Assembly (NCBI RefSeq): GCF_009905375.1
Contig: NC_133650.1
Location: 62,375,669 to 62,439,668, forward strand
Direction of reading: 5' to 3'
DNA: 64,000 nt
Origin: Apium graveolens
Taxonomy: Eukaryota > Streptophyta > Magnoliopsida > Apiales > Apiaceae
Shown here: positions 1 through 10,760 of the stretch, one piece after another
Layout of the letters: the number at the start of each line of letters is the position of its first letter
How positions within the stretch are numbered: position 1 is the stretch's first letter
Made by a program: the position numbers and the translations under genes
The notes under the pieces: generated by a model
The model's database searches: none
What the model was told of the DNA's origin: nothing
What the model saw: the letters and a program-made list of their open reading frames with translations, nothing else

Positions 1-114
1 CCTGACTTCAGTATAAGTACTGATTTCCAGTTAAGTACTGATTTGTCCTGTTAAGTAGGATCTAAAAACTAAACACAAATCATATTAGACATGACATCAC
101 AAATATATCTAACA
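1..114. repeat. Probable end of an LTR from an element off the left edge (J)
   Basis: This stretch does not continue the copia coding sequence that starts at 115. It ends in CTAACA, the CA end expected of an LTR, exactly where the copia frame begins. It holds a short direct repeat with the core AAGTACTGATTT at about 17-28 and 35-46. I infer the edge of another retrotransposon inserted in element A; if so, the target duplication would be GATAA (115-119). The rest lies outside the window, so the family cannot be named. It could also be an older rearrangement junction. Confidence 0.4.
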
Positions 115-822
115 GATAAATATTATTTTGTGGGATATCCTGAAGAAACTAAAGGGTTTAGTTTCTATAATCCTACTGAGAACAAAGTGTTTGTTGCTCA
201 AACTGATGTATTTCTTGAAAGAGAGTTACTTTCCAAGAAAAATAGTGGGAGGACTATAGATGTTGATGAAGATCGAGTTGTACAAAATAACATTGAACCA
301 GAGTTGGAAAGTGGGCAGGATGTACATCGAGATGTTCCTGCTCCGAAAATACAGGTTGTTCGTATATCTAGTAGGGCTCGTCATGAGCTAAAGAGATATT
401 TTAGATTTCTCTTGACTCAAGATGATGATGTGATGCTCATAGAAAATGATGAGCCTTTTACTTACGAAGAAGCTATGAACAGTCCAGACTCTGAGAGATG
501 GCTAGAGACCATGAAATCTAAGATGGAATCCATGTATCAAAATAAAGTATGGACTTTACTTGATCCACCTGAAGGGGTAAAACCAATAGGGTGCAAGTGG
601 ATTTTCAAAAAGAAAACTGACATGGATGGTAAAGTACATACCTAGAAGGCGCGACTAGTGGTAAAAGGTTTCAAACAAATTCATGGTATAAACTATGATG
701 AGATTTTTTCACCAGTTATTGTGGTCAAGTCCATCAGGATTTTGCTAGCAATGGCTGCTTACTACGACTATGAGATTTGGCGAATGGATGTCAAAACCGC
801 TTTATTAAATGGGAGCCTTGAG
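115..822 (+). pseudogene. Element A: copia pol fragment, integrase-RT linker and RT N-terminus
   Basis: This is the left part of the outermost copia polyprotein. The frame opens with the integrase C-terminal motif YYFVGYPEETKGFSFYN. An acidic linker follows, then the start of the copia RT domain (EAMNSPDSERWLETMKSKM, then VWTLLDPPEGVKPIGCKW). A TAG at 643-645 interrupts the frame, but the same frame continues beyond it through the conserved FSPV and YYDYEIWRMDVKTA motifs to NGSLE at about 822. There it meets the truncated LTR of element B. The RT resumes at 50523, about 49.7 kb away, with VYMIQPEG. The protein would be the DNA-synthesis part of a copia polyprotein acting in virus-like particles. 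This copy cannot make one. The lineage is uncertain, perhaps Tork/TAR-like. Confidence 0.85.
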
Positions 823-1791
823 AAATAGTATATCTTTACTATTGAATAATATTTGTATACTTTGTGTATATTAAACGGGATCAAAATAGTAGAATAATTC
901 TTTCTTTTATTCTGACAATAAAAAAGAACTAAGATTCTATGATATTATTATTTCTTAGATTCTTAATCCGGATATAGTGATTAACACTTGTATTTAATGT
1001 ACATGCCTTGATTCATACATTAAGTAATTTATTTTAAATTGTAAATTTATGTGTTGGGAAATGACATTATATACAGAGTGGGATATTGACTATAAAAGGA
1101 AACCGTATCCGAAAAATATATTTGGGTGATGATGTCCTCTTGAAAGCTCATAAAGATAATTGTGCTATAGTCCTTCAAGCAGATTTGTTCTTGCACAATT
1201 ATAAGGTTGAGTGGATGACCAAGTATAAAAGATATTGATTAAATTAATTGTCAGAAATTAATTTAAAATATGGACATGCGATATCTTAAACATGGGGAAT
1301 TTAATAAGCAAATAATATAGGAGCCATATTAAATAATTAATTTATGGAATTAGGAATGGTAGTGCAAATATTAATTCTTTAGTGGATTGAATTAATATTT
1401 AATGACATTGGGAATGGACCAGAATGTCATTGGGAGGCCCGATCTAATTGTCCATGGTCCCAACTGTAGCCTATAAATATTCTAATTCTCCTGAAGCTAA
1501 AAACGTGAGAGTGTGAGAACACGAGAACACATAAAACAAAATAAGGTCCTGGGGTTTGAGAGAGAAAGTCATTTTTCTCAAGGAGCAAGCTAGGGTTTTG
1601 GATTTTTGGAGCTTTAAGGAGAGGTACACCTTGGGAGATCGAAGCCCACACTTCATCCAAGGAGAATTAGGGAATACAGTAGAAGATGTGGATTTCAATC
1701 GCTTGCGTCGCAGCGATTAAGGTTAATATTCTGTTCGCACTCATTAAATTTATATCATAATACGCAGGGCCGAGATCATATTGTTCCAACA
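823..1791 (+). repeat. B 5' LTR, truncated at its 5' end
   Basis: It aligns with the 3' LTR of B from about 49556 onward and ends in TTCCAACA like that copy. The first 230 bases or so of the LTR are missing. The left junction lies in a short shared GAAATAGTATA stretch, so the exact border is ambiguous by several bases. A TATAAATA box is at 1472-1479. Confidence 0.85.
1472..1479 (+). promoter_or_regulatory. TATA box of the B 5' LTR
   Basis: TATAAATA lies about 310 bases before the LTR end. The 3' LTR has TATATATA at the matching place (50204-50211). The position suits the U3/R border of a copia LTR. Confidence 0.6.
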
Positions 1792-1792
1792 A

Positions 1793-1809
1793 TTGGCATC
1801 AGAGCCTGG
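1793..1809 (+). other. B primer-binding site (tRNA-Met type)
   Basis: TTGGCATCAGAGCCTGG follows the LTR end by one base and resembles the usual plant copia site TGGTATCAGAGC, complementary to the 3' end of initiator tRNA-Met. It would prime minus-strand DNA synthesis. Confidence 0.8.
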
Positions 1810-2360
1810 TTCTAGGTTCCGCGTTTTATGATATGAAGTCCATGTCATAATTATATATATATATATATATTGGTATGCTTGTATTGATTCTATCATGCAG
1901 GTTGATATTCACTATTATGGCCATGTTTTAATTATGTGTTTGGATCCCACATGGTTTAATCGTGGTTATTTTGTTATGATTAAGATCCCACGTGGTTTAT
2001 CGTGGTTTTGTTATAAATCACGAGGGTTGATCGTGATTGTTTTTCCTATTCTGGTTTTTCTGATGTAATAGAATAGGCTTGTTCAGCTGTATTAAGTTGT
2101 ATGTAATTGTTTGAGCGATTAAGCTGCAAGATATAGAGATTTTCCGCTGCTGCATTCTGTTTTCGGGGAGCTTCGTTGTTGTGGCTACAGATTTTGCATA
2201 CGATGTCCGATTTGGGCTTGCAATACCTTTTTGGAAACGGAAGAATGAGACGGACATGCAGCACTGGATATAAAGATCTATTGCCCCAGTTTTCAAGTTG
2301 TTCTGAGGATGTTTAGGCTTTCAACCGGGCTCTCGAAGTTTTTGAGAAATTTTGAAGGAT

Positions 2361-2505
2361 GAATTCAAGATATCCGTTGATCAAGACATCCGTTGATCAA
2401 GTCATTCATTGATGATCAAGACATCTATTGATCAAGTCATCCATTGATGATCAAGACATCCATTAATCAAGCCATCCATTGATGATCAAAGACATCCGTT
2501 GATCA
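2361..2505 (+). repeat. 35-bp tandem array in the B leader
   Basis: About four imperfect copies of a 35-base unit, itself two related half-units of the form ATCAAGACATCCATTG and ATCAAGTCATCCATTG. GATC occurs at each half-unit junction. Confidence 0.8.
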
Positions 2506-2880
2506 GCTTATATGTGCCCATAATAGTGAATGTGCTTTATTATGTTTTACATTATTTCTGCTGATCTTGATTATTGCTACTATGTGTTTCTTGTTTGTGT
2601 TATTATGCCATGTGATACTAACCCTTAGCATGCTAGAATGACATGGACATAGGAATGTATTGATTAATGCTTTAATCATGAGAGTATGCTGTTATGTTAT
2701 ATGTTCTTTGTTGTTTACATAATACATGTGGAATTCAAAAAATAACATAGGACGATGCATCTTAATTAAAATCCTCAAAGTAAATACTAAGTGGGAGAGG
2801 GAATTAATATGAAATTAAATCCTATGGTCTCCATTATTATTTGTATGTAATTTAACATAAAGACAAATATAATTTATATA

Positions 2881-3197
2881 TACGTCACCCATCGTGGCAT
2901 ATAATTTATGGTGTATAGAATGTTAAAGAAATTGCTAGAACAAACTTCTTAAATTAATATTGGAAGGTATACATGTCACCCATCGTGGCATACCAAGTTT
3001 CATAGATTTTGGATAATTATAAGATATCATTTGATGGCATCTGGTATAATTATGTTTAATTTAAGATTTAATGACGGTATACACTTGACTATGAAAAATA
3101 ATATAAACCACCCAACGTGGCGTATTATTTAGTAATAGGACCAAAGTAACATTTAAATAAATGTGGGTGGTAAATATGTCACACATCGTGGCGTACC
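2881..3197 (+). repeat. Four spaced copies of a CACCCATCGTGGC motif
   Basis: Copies lie at 2881-2902, 2971-2994, 3103-3124 and 3174-3197, separated by 70-110 bases of unrelated AT-rich sequence. The core GTCACCCATCGTGGCATA is nearly exact in the first two and changed at a few positions in the last two. The spacing is too irregular for a tandem repeat. Confidence 0.75.
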
Positions 3198-3324
3198 GGA
3201 AATTTAAGGTGTTTAAATGTTAGTGCATTGATTTTAATAATTATTAGAGGAACCAATAGGTCTTAATATTTAATGCACCCGTTATGTGTTATGTGATGTT
3301 TTTATGCATGATTCTCAGGATACA

Positions 3325-4194
3325 ATGGGCTTTAATCCACTGTTCACCATACTTAAGGATTAAAAACTTACCGGACCTAACTATATTGAATGGAAATGAG
3401 ATTTAGACATTGAATTGACTGCTGAGGAGTACAAGTTTTGCACTTATCAACCCAAGCCAGATCAGCCTGCTGCTGATGCTCCTCAAGATGAGAAAGAGTA
3501 TTATGAGCGGTGAATTAAGGCTGATGAGATGTCGCGATGTTATATTCTGGCAGCAATGCCAGGTGTTTTGGGCATCAGCATTAATCTATGGCCACTGCTG
3601 CGGATATGCTCTTTAATCTCAAGGAACTTTTGGAGATCAGAATAGGGCTGCTAGGAAAGTAGCCATGAAGTAATGAACACTCATATGGCTGAAGGAAAGC
3701 CTGTAAGGGATCATGTTCTCAAGATGATGTCACATCTGAATGAGATAGAGATCCTTGGTGCTGAACTTGACGGGGAAACCCAGATTGAAATTATCCTTAT
3801 GAGCTTGTCCAAGAGTTTTGAGCATTTTCGCTTGAATTACAACATGAACAAGAGGTTGTATAGTCTCGCAAAACTTCTAACAGAACTTCAGGCAGCTGAA
3901 GGATTATTTCGGCAAAGTGTTCAAGTAAATGTGGTTAAGAAAGGTTTTTCCTCTAAACCGAAAGGTATGAAGAAGAAGAAAAAGGCTCAGACACAGAAAG
4001 CTATAAATGCAGTAGGAGTTCAAGGTGGTGTGAAAAATCCTAAGGGAAACTGTATCAGGTGCAAGCAGTCAGGTCACTGGAAACATGATTATCCTCTTCC
4101 TAAGAAGACAAACAATACTGGTATGTCTCTCTCTCTAATTACAGAATTATATGTAGCGGCTATATCTACGAGCACTTGGTGTGTAGATACATGA
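3325..4194 (+). pseudogene. B gag (capsid and nucleocapsid), broken
   Basis: The copia-type gag starts at ATG 3325. It has in-frame stops at 3361 (TAA), 3397 (TGA) and near 3513, and a frameshift near 3570. From 3673 it is open for 173 codons. That part contains the helical gag motif region (LNEIEILGAELDGETQIEII) and a zinc knuckle CIRCKQSGHWKHDY whose last Cys is replaced by Tyr, so the CCHC set is incomplete. The knuckle would bind the genomic RNA. The frame stops at WCVDT, the start of the aspartic protease active-site loop, with TGA where the protease should continue. Confidence 0.82.
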
Positions 4195-4885
4195 GTCACT
4201 GATCATATTTGTAATTTTATGCAGGGATTCCAACTATCCAGAATGCTTAAAGATGGTGAGATATACGTGTTCATGGGAGATGCTACGAAAGTAGCAGTAG
4301 TTGCAGTAGGAGTTATTCATTTATCTGTTGGATCTGATAGGATTTTGGTTTTGAACAATTGTCTTTATGTACCTTCTTTTAGAAGAATCTGATTTCGGTT
4401 TCTAAGCTTTCTATGGATGGTTATAATGTTTTTTTGGATCGTAATGTTTTTATAATGATGAATAAATGAATTATATGTTCTGGTACATTGCAAGACAATT
4501 TGTATATGATTAATCCTAGTCCACCTGCACTGCAACTGCAAAATAGGGAATTGAACAACACGTCTTCTACCTCTACTAAAAGAAAGGAACCTTCTAGTTT
4601 GAACCAAACATATATTTGGCATTTCAGATTAGGTCATATTTACTTGAGGAGGATTCAAAGACTGGTAGCATACGGGCCTTTAAGCTCATTGATAGTGGAG
4701 CCATTTCCAGATTGTGAATCCTGCTTGGAAGGTAAAATGACTAGAAGCATTTCAAGGCAAAGGGGAATAGAGCCAAAAAAGTGTTAGAATTGATTCACAT
4801 CGATTTATGTGGACCCATGAATATCCAAGCAAGAGGTGGTTATGAGTATTTCGTCACATTAATTGACAATTATTCTAGATATGGG
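4195..4885 (+). pseudogene. B protease remnant, GAG-pre-integrase and integrase N-terminus
   Basis: Past the stop at 4192-4194 the protease remnant continues (TDHICNFMQGFQLSRMLKDG) to about 4390. A segment with stops and a frameshift follows. The GAG-pre-integrase zinc domain (4488-4787) has WHFRLGHIYLRRIQRL and CESCLEGKMTR, the His and Cys residues typical of copia. The integrase core starts after 4787 with HIDLCGPMN, which carries the first catalytic Asp, and reaches NYSRYG at 4885. There the insertion of C cuts it. The next integrase codons are at 46881. Confidence 0.85.
4881..4885 (+). other. Target-site duplication of element C (ATGGG)
   Basis: ATGGG at 4881-4885 is repeated at 46876-46880. 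Removing 4886-46880 restores B's integrase frame exactly (RYG followed by YVYL). Confidence 0.95.
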
Positions 4886-5387
4886 TGAAGGGTTTTTTAG
4901 CACATAAACGCAACAAAAACGTAAATTTAAATCTTAAAAAAAACGAAACCCTCCGCAGGATCCATGCGAAAAATAATATTTAATTCGTAGTTCAGTATGT
5001 TTACCTTAAGAAGCTTTACGTTAATGGAAAGATGGAGGTCTTTAATGGCGATCCAAAAATGATGAACGGAGATCCTTAGCAGCTACTCCTCAAGCGTGAA
5101 GCACTCCACCGATATCCACCAAGAAAACGATGTAATGAAGGAGGAGGAGATGGAGAGAATTTGGGTTTTGTAAATCTTTTTGGTTGAGGCAAAAATAAGG
5201 TCTATAATAGTATATTTATAGGCAAAATTTTCAGCTGAAAATTTTCCCATAAAATATTATTATTATTAACCCTTTATTATTCTCACTAATAATTAAAACA
5301 CCTTTTAATTATTAATCCTTTTTCTAAACACTTTAGAAATAATTCTCTCACTTGATTTAATTTCCAAAAATTAAATTCTTAATTAAT
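4886..5387 (-). repeat. C 3' LTR, outer part
   Basis: It matches 45167-45670 of the other LTR with about 18 mismatches in the first 500 bases by eye. It starts TGAAGGGTTTTTTAGC on the plus strand. It is interrupted after 5387 by element E and continues at 37457. Confidence 0.93.
5383..5387 (+). other. Target-site duplication of element E (TTAAT)
   Basis: TTAAT at 5383-5387 is repeated at 37452-37456. Removing E restores the C LTR to the length of its partner. Confidence 0.93.
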
Positions 5388-5969
5388 TGATAGGGATAAA
5401 TAAATCCTGATTGTGTAATTAAATATTACATTGATTATACAATGTGTGGGCTGCTAGGCCCAATAAGAAGATGTATGATATTCAGACCAGAAAGGTTAAC
5501 ATGTTGATCAGGCCTGATGGACCAGATCAGGCCTGATGGAACAAAGCAGGCCCAAAAATCCTGATTATTTATTAATTTCGTAATTAATTAATAAGGGAGA
5601 AAAACAGCTATTAAGATAAGTCCAAGTGGGGATATAAATCCTTGTAGATTGGCCTCCAAGGAACCTCATAGGATAAGAAATCAGCTTCCTACTTCTTAGG
5701 ACTCCTAAGTCCATCCTAATTCAGAGACTTGACCACCAAGTCTCATATACCAAGTCTAATTCAAGGACTCCCACATCTATATAAGGGGCCTCACCCCACA
5801 AATCAGAACGACATTTTTTGGCTTGATTCTCTAATTCACAGAGATACGTAGGCATCTCGTAAAGGCAGAATTCCGCTACGAAACACGAGAGCAGCCATTA
5901 AAGGCCTTGAGCTCCCGAACCTTAGTAATAAATACAACAAATAATAACCTTAGTTTTTTATCCATAACA
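5388..5969 (+). repeat. E 5' LTR
   Basis: Starts TGATAGGG and ends CCATAACA. A TATATAAG box lies at 5778-5785. It matches the 3' LTR at about 96-97% by eye. Confidence 0.95.
5778..5785 (+). promoter_or_regulatory. TATA box of the E 5' LTR
   Basis: TATATAAG about 185 bases before the LTR end, identical in the 3' LTR (37260-37267). Confidence 0.7.
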
Positions 5970-5971
5970 TT

Positions 5972-5988
5972 TGGCACCGTCTGTGGGA
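5972..5988 (+). other. E primer-binding site
   Basis: TGGCACCGTCTGTGGGA starts two bases after the LTR. It is a variant of the TGGCGCCGT-type site that many plant gypsy elements use (tRNA-Asp family); the exact tRNA is not certain. Confidence 0.75.
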
Positions 5989-6004
5989 AAGCACAACAAC
6001 AACC

Positions 6005-6128
6005 ATGGCGAGAACATGGAGAACAATTAGATCTCTGGAGGAAGGAACACCGTCGGGGACAACCCAGGTGATTTCGTCAACCGTGGAGATACCCCCTCAC
6101 TCAACTTATGCACCTGCCCAAGGGGAAG
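6005..6128 (+). pseudogene. E gag, first 41 codons
   Basis: ATG at 6005, 33 bases after the start of the primer site, opens a frame (MARTWRTIRSLEEG) that is cut at 6128 by element F. The split codon is completed at 27596. Joined across F the frame stays open to TAA 27709. This N-terminal part is Ser/Thr/Pro-rich, with no recognisable fold. Confidence 0.85.
6124..6128 (+). other. Target-site duplication of element F (GGAAG)
   Basis: GGAAG at 6124-6128 is repeated at 27591-27595. Removing F restores the gag frame of E. Confidence 0.95.
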
Positions 6129-8330
6129 TGTAATAACCCCAATTTTTGGAAATTTTTGAAACCCTTATGAATAGTGATTTTGCAAATTATGCTGAATGAG
6201 AAAACTTTTCATGCCATATGTAGGGGTTCTGTTATTGATCTTCTGGGATATTATTAGTACTCTATGTGGTATATAAGTGTATGTAAAGATCGTCAGAATC
6301 CAATTCCGAACACTTTGATTTTTCCCGGAAATCCACTAGATACGGAAAGAATTGAGTATAAGGTAACAGGATAAAAAGGATTTAAATAAAAGGATTATAA
6401 GAGAGGATCATAAAAGGATTAGAATGTATTGAGAAAGGTTAAGGAAACCCAAGTAATAAGATCCTGGGTATGATCCCTCAAATGATAAACGAAAGCGAAA
6501 GTTAAGCGAACCGTATAACAGATCAGCGGTCATTAGGCAAACAATTAGAAGCTAATCAAAGGGATTAGTGGGGATGATGTCATCAAACCAATAGGAAGAG
6601 GACAAAGGAGGGAGGGTGACATCACTTGATTATGTAAGCATGACATAAGGGGAAAGAGATGTGGTTGATTTAAAACCACACAAAGTCAAGGTTAAAAAAG
6701 TAATTACCCAAAAACAATCAAAAGCAACCAAGGCAAGCAAAACAAATCACAAACACACCAAGCAAGCAAAAAAATTCATTTCCTTTCTTTTTCTTCTTGA
6801 AGCTCTCGGCCCCTTTTCTTAAAAAATGAAGATCGAAGCTCCACCACTTACTATTTGGCAAGGTATTTATCTAAGCTTCCCCATGGATAGTTACATACTT
6901 CCTATAAGTTTAAGCTTCTAATTCCAAGCCAATCTTTTTTTATAAATCAAGGAAGAAGATGGTGAATAGTACTTCTTGAAATTAATTTTTGTGTTCTTGA
7001 TTTCTTTGAAAGATCAAGCTTGTAGGAGGTTAGATTAAGGCTTCCATGGGCATTCCAAGGATCTTTCATGGATTAAAAGCTTCAAGGAAGGTATAACTCT
7101 TCATGATCTTAGTATTAAGCTTTGTTGTTTAGATTTCCTAATGTTTAGATGATGGGTTAGTGTAATGGGTGTGTAATCATGTTTAAAGCTTGTTATGAGT
7201 AGTTTAGTTGATGAGAGGCATGATTATTGTGTGTTTAGAGATTGGTTGGTTTTGTGATATTTTTGAAGTTGGAAGTCTTGGTTATTAGTTAATGAACTTA
7301 AGTAAACTCTTAGTTCATAATTGAGAAATAAGTATGAATTGGTAATATTGAGTTGTTGGGGCTGTTGTAGTATGGTATGGATGGAGTTTTGATTGTGGAT
7401 TGACTGTGGGTTGAATTGGAATGGTATAAAATTTGGGAAATCGCGTAAACATAGCCGTCGTAATGCCCGATTTACCATAGACTGTTTTTGTTCTTAACAT
7501 CAGAACCCTTGAACTCACTGTTAGGTTTTCACCATTGCCATGTTTAGATAGTTCATGTTACGAGCTTCGTTTTGATATGTGGTTCGTTTGATTCCGATGT
7601 ACGGTTTAGGAGAAACGGCTGTTTTAAGTAACGACGTTTCGCGAACAAAATATTACCCCTCGCCTTACTTTGAAACATAGGTTAAAGTCCTTAAAGGACT
7701 AATTGAAGTATGAAACATTTATGTAAAGTGTAATAGGCAGTTGGTAAGACACTTGCGAAAGAATCGCCTCAAAACTCGTAATGGTTAATTTATTAAAAAT
7801 GGGGGAGCCGAGGGTACTCGAGCGACTTAAGTAAATCGTTAAGCGCGAAAGCGAACGTTAGGACTCTAAATGGTTAAAGTCTAGTTTCTTAAGTGACCGG
7901 GGTTTAATTCCGACTTATGTTGTTGTTCATAGGTTATCGGACCCACTCTAATCTTAAGTATATCCGGGAGCACTCAGGCAAGTTTTCTACCCGTATAACT
8001 GTTGTTGTGATGTATATGTGTATATGCATGATCTTGCGATAAATGCATATTGATTATTAGCAAATTCTTGCGATATATTGTAGCATGTGATATGGTATAT
8101 ATGCATGCCTGTTTCATATTCTTGATTTATATATCTTTTGGTTCAAATGCTTATAGTTGCATAATACCTATGCTAGAGATAAGCGGTATTTGAGTTTACC
8201 CTTAGTATAGGGGATCAAAAGGTGAACATATTCCTAAACCGGGAGTCGATGTTCTCGAGTATAATATATATTTTATATATATATGGTTATAGTTTTCAAA
8301 ACTATTAATCGAATAAGGTTTATTCGATAA

Positions 8331-8560
8331 CTTTAACTTTATTTTATTTATTGAATATTATTTTGAATATTCATCCGAGGACTTATGACTCCTTTTATTG
8401 TATTAATTGAATATTATTTTGAATATTCATTCGAGGGCTTATGACTCAGTTTATATTATTTAATGATTATTAATTGGATATTCATTTGAGGAATGTATGA
8501 CTCCTTTATTTTATTTAATGAATATTATTTATAATATTCATTCGAGGTATTATGACTCCG
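8331..8560 (+). repeat. AT-rich array in the F LTR
   Basis: Four degenerate copies of a roughly 60-base unit ending in TTATGACTCC or TATGACTCC and centred on GAATATTCATTCGAGG. It is repeated at 25592-25822 in the 3' LTR and, inverted, at about 52600-52850 in element H. Confidence 0.75.
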
Positions 8561-9057
8561 CTTATTATTTAATAATATTCTTTATTTTATTAAAGAATAA
8601 TGTTCGATAATCAAACTTACTTTTGATTATTCAAACAAAGATATTACTTTCGTATAAGGATATCTTTGATTATTTACTATTCATTTCAAGTATAAGTTTT
8701 CCAACTTCTACCTCAATTATTCTTTATGGGAATATTATTTAAATAATAATATTCAGATATTTTCTAAATATATTGGGACTTATTTATTTTATTAAATCAG
8801 CACTACTCCAAACACTCTTTAAAGTGTTTTCGAGTCTTCAAAATGATTTTTAAAAGTTGGAGCGGATCCCAAAACTCATTTTTTTATATTTAAGATCTTC
8901 CTTTTAAAGGGGATTTAAATACTCGCTCAAAACCTGAGGGATCCGGCTCTATGGTGTATTTTATATTCGCAACAAGGTTGCAGTTTTGGTAAATGAATTG
9001 ATTACTTACCCAACGTTCGGGAAGTAAGTCCATCTATCGAGTCGGCATAAGCAACAT

Positions 9058-9144
9058 GGGCTCAGTGGGCGTCCATGATAGTGTAAGTGGCTCAGTGGGA
9101 GTCCATCAAATGCATAAGTGGCTGAGTGGCAGTCCAGCATAAGG
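9058..9144 (+). repeat. Threefold 31-bp repeat in the F LTR
   Basis: Three copies built on TGGCTCAGTGGGAGTCCAT with a spacer ending in ATAAG. Also found at about 26320-26406 and, inverted, at about 51990-52076. Confidence 0.85.
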
Positions 9145-10331
9145 TCCTATTGCGGCCAGGGTGATGACCAGTGGGGAATTCGTCCATCTACTAGTAGAAA
9201 AAGTTACTTATTGGTATCTTCGCCTGATCAGCAAGATATCGGGTTTATGCCACAATTCTTTTTCCCTTTCAAAAATTTATTGGATGTTACAAACTCTGTT
9301 CATACCTTACATGACAGAGGTTTTCAGGAAATGTATGAAGAAGATGTATATGTGGATATATATATATATATATCAGAACTTAATGAAGTATATCATAACT
9401 TCATTTCCTTCAAAATATTTCGAAGATTGAATCTATTCAAGTCTTATCTTGTAGTCTCATCAGTGTGATGAACTTTTGAAACTAATTATAACTTGAACGG
9501 TGGTAGTTCAAGTAGTATTCAGAAAAGATATAAGTATATTAGAGTATCTTGTAACTTCATCTTTTAAACTTATATCTAGTAAATGATTATCTTATGCATA
9601 TCAAAGACTTTCAGAAAAATGTTGAGACAAGGTTAGATATATGAGATCACCTTGCAACGATATTTATTTTTATACAGTTATAAACTGGAACTCTGTGTAT
9701 ATTATGCATGGAAGAGGACTTCCACGATTTTGAAAAGTATATATGTATGTATACTGAATATTTTGTGACTTCATCGCATTAAGATATCAAACTTGGTTCA
9801 TTTCTTTTGACCAAGACTTTCATGAGTACTATGAGAAGGCTCATATATTTTAATCATTATACATATTATTTTGGTGGGCTTGCTGCTCACCCTTGCTTTC
9901 TTCTTTCATCACACAACAACAGATAGAAAAGATGAACAGTACCAAGCTCCCAATTCGCGAGCGGATAGGAAACGTTCCGCAGTTTCCTATAGGCATTGAT
10001 GTCGCTGTAGCTGAGGTAGGAACTACCAATAGGCTAGGCTTCAACTTTTGATGTACCAGATTTATGTATATTTATGAATTGTAATAATGGCAAAGAAATG
10101 TAAATTTATTCAGAAACCCTTTTAAGGTGTATTGGCATATAATTGTGGAATAAAACGACTTGTGATTATTTTTGGATATTCATCTCTGAGACTATAACTT
10201 ATGGTGTGTGTGTTTATTGTGGGGTCGCAGTACAGAGTAATCGATTATTTATTAAGATTGGGTGTTATTAAGGGAAATGGAGCTCGTGACAACCCGGATC
10301 CCCGACCCCGGATTTGGGGGTGTTACAGAAA

Positions 10332-10343
10332 TGGTATCAGAGC
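10332..10343 (+). other. F primer-binding site (tRNA-Met)
   Basis: TGGTATCAGAGC, four bases after the LTR end, is the classic site for initiator tRNA-Met. Confidence 0.9.
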
Positions 10344-10760
10344 TAAGCGTTATAAACCTCAGAGATGAAGTGACGTTAAGATAATAAGTTCACTAAGATA
10401 AATAAGAACTCTTGCCAAGTTCATAGTCGGACTACCTAATGTAGTACTGACAGTTAAAACCCTTATGGGAACCCTTATAAATATCGTGATAGAAGCGTAG
10501 TTCGTTATCGTATATGGTAGCGGGACACCGAACCCTGAGGTTGAGGAGTAACAGCGCGATGATGTTTTATTACTAATTGGAGATCGGATTGTGGATCCGA
10601 TAGAGCGTCCTAATGCAGGATCGGATGATGTTGATATTGAGGATATAACGGTTGAGGATGTTGTCCTAGAAGGTATTGTTGCTGAGGAGGATCCCGTGAA
10701 GGATCCTGATAAGAATGAATAAAGGACCACTGAGGAATTGATGACCATGGTTAGGGCAAC
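10344..10760 (+). other. F leader and possible gag N-terminal remnant
   Basis: No clear domain. At 10580-10720 a plus-strand frame reads acidic sequence (DDVDIEDITVEDVVLEGIV) that could be the N-terminus of a chromovirus gag or leader peptide, ending at TAA near 10719. I cannot identify it with confidence. Confidence 0.35.

Larger units (their letters stand above)
1810..3324 (+). other. B untranslated leader between primer site and gag
   Basis: This 1.5-kb stretch contains no credible coding sequence. It holds a (TA)n run at about 1852-1870, two copies of a motif with the core GGTTTATCGTGGTT or a close variant (1954-2010), a 35-bp tandem array (2361-2505) and four spaced copies of CACCCATCGTGGC-like sequence (2881-3197). 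Such leaders carry packaging and dimerisation signals in retroelements; that role here is inference. Confidence 0.6.
6129..10327 (+). repeat. F 5' LTR (4199 bp)
   Basis: A full-length giant LTR. Inside are an AT-rich degenerate array (8331-8560) with TGAATATTATTTTGAATATT-like units, a threefold 31-bp repeat (9058-9144) and a short (TA)n run (9355-9373). The small open frames inside, for example at 9118-9468, recur in the 3' LTR only because the LTRs are duplicates. No coding gene is seen in these 4.2 kb. Confidence 0.95.

Noticed and set aside
2361..2505. CRISPR-like array
   Set aside because: Units are contiguous without unique spacers and lie in a plant retrotransposon leader.
9118..9468. 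116-codon ORF present almost unchanged at 26380-26730
   Set aside because: It lies in the F LTR and recurs only because LTRs are duplicated. It begins in the 31-bp repeat and contains a TA-run translation, with no domain. H does not keep it open.
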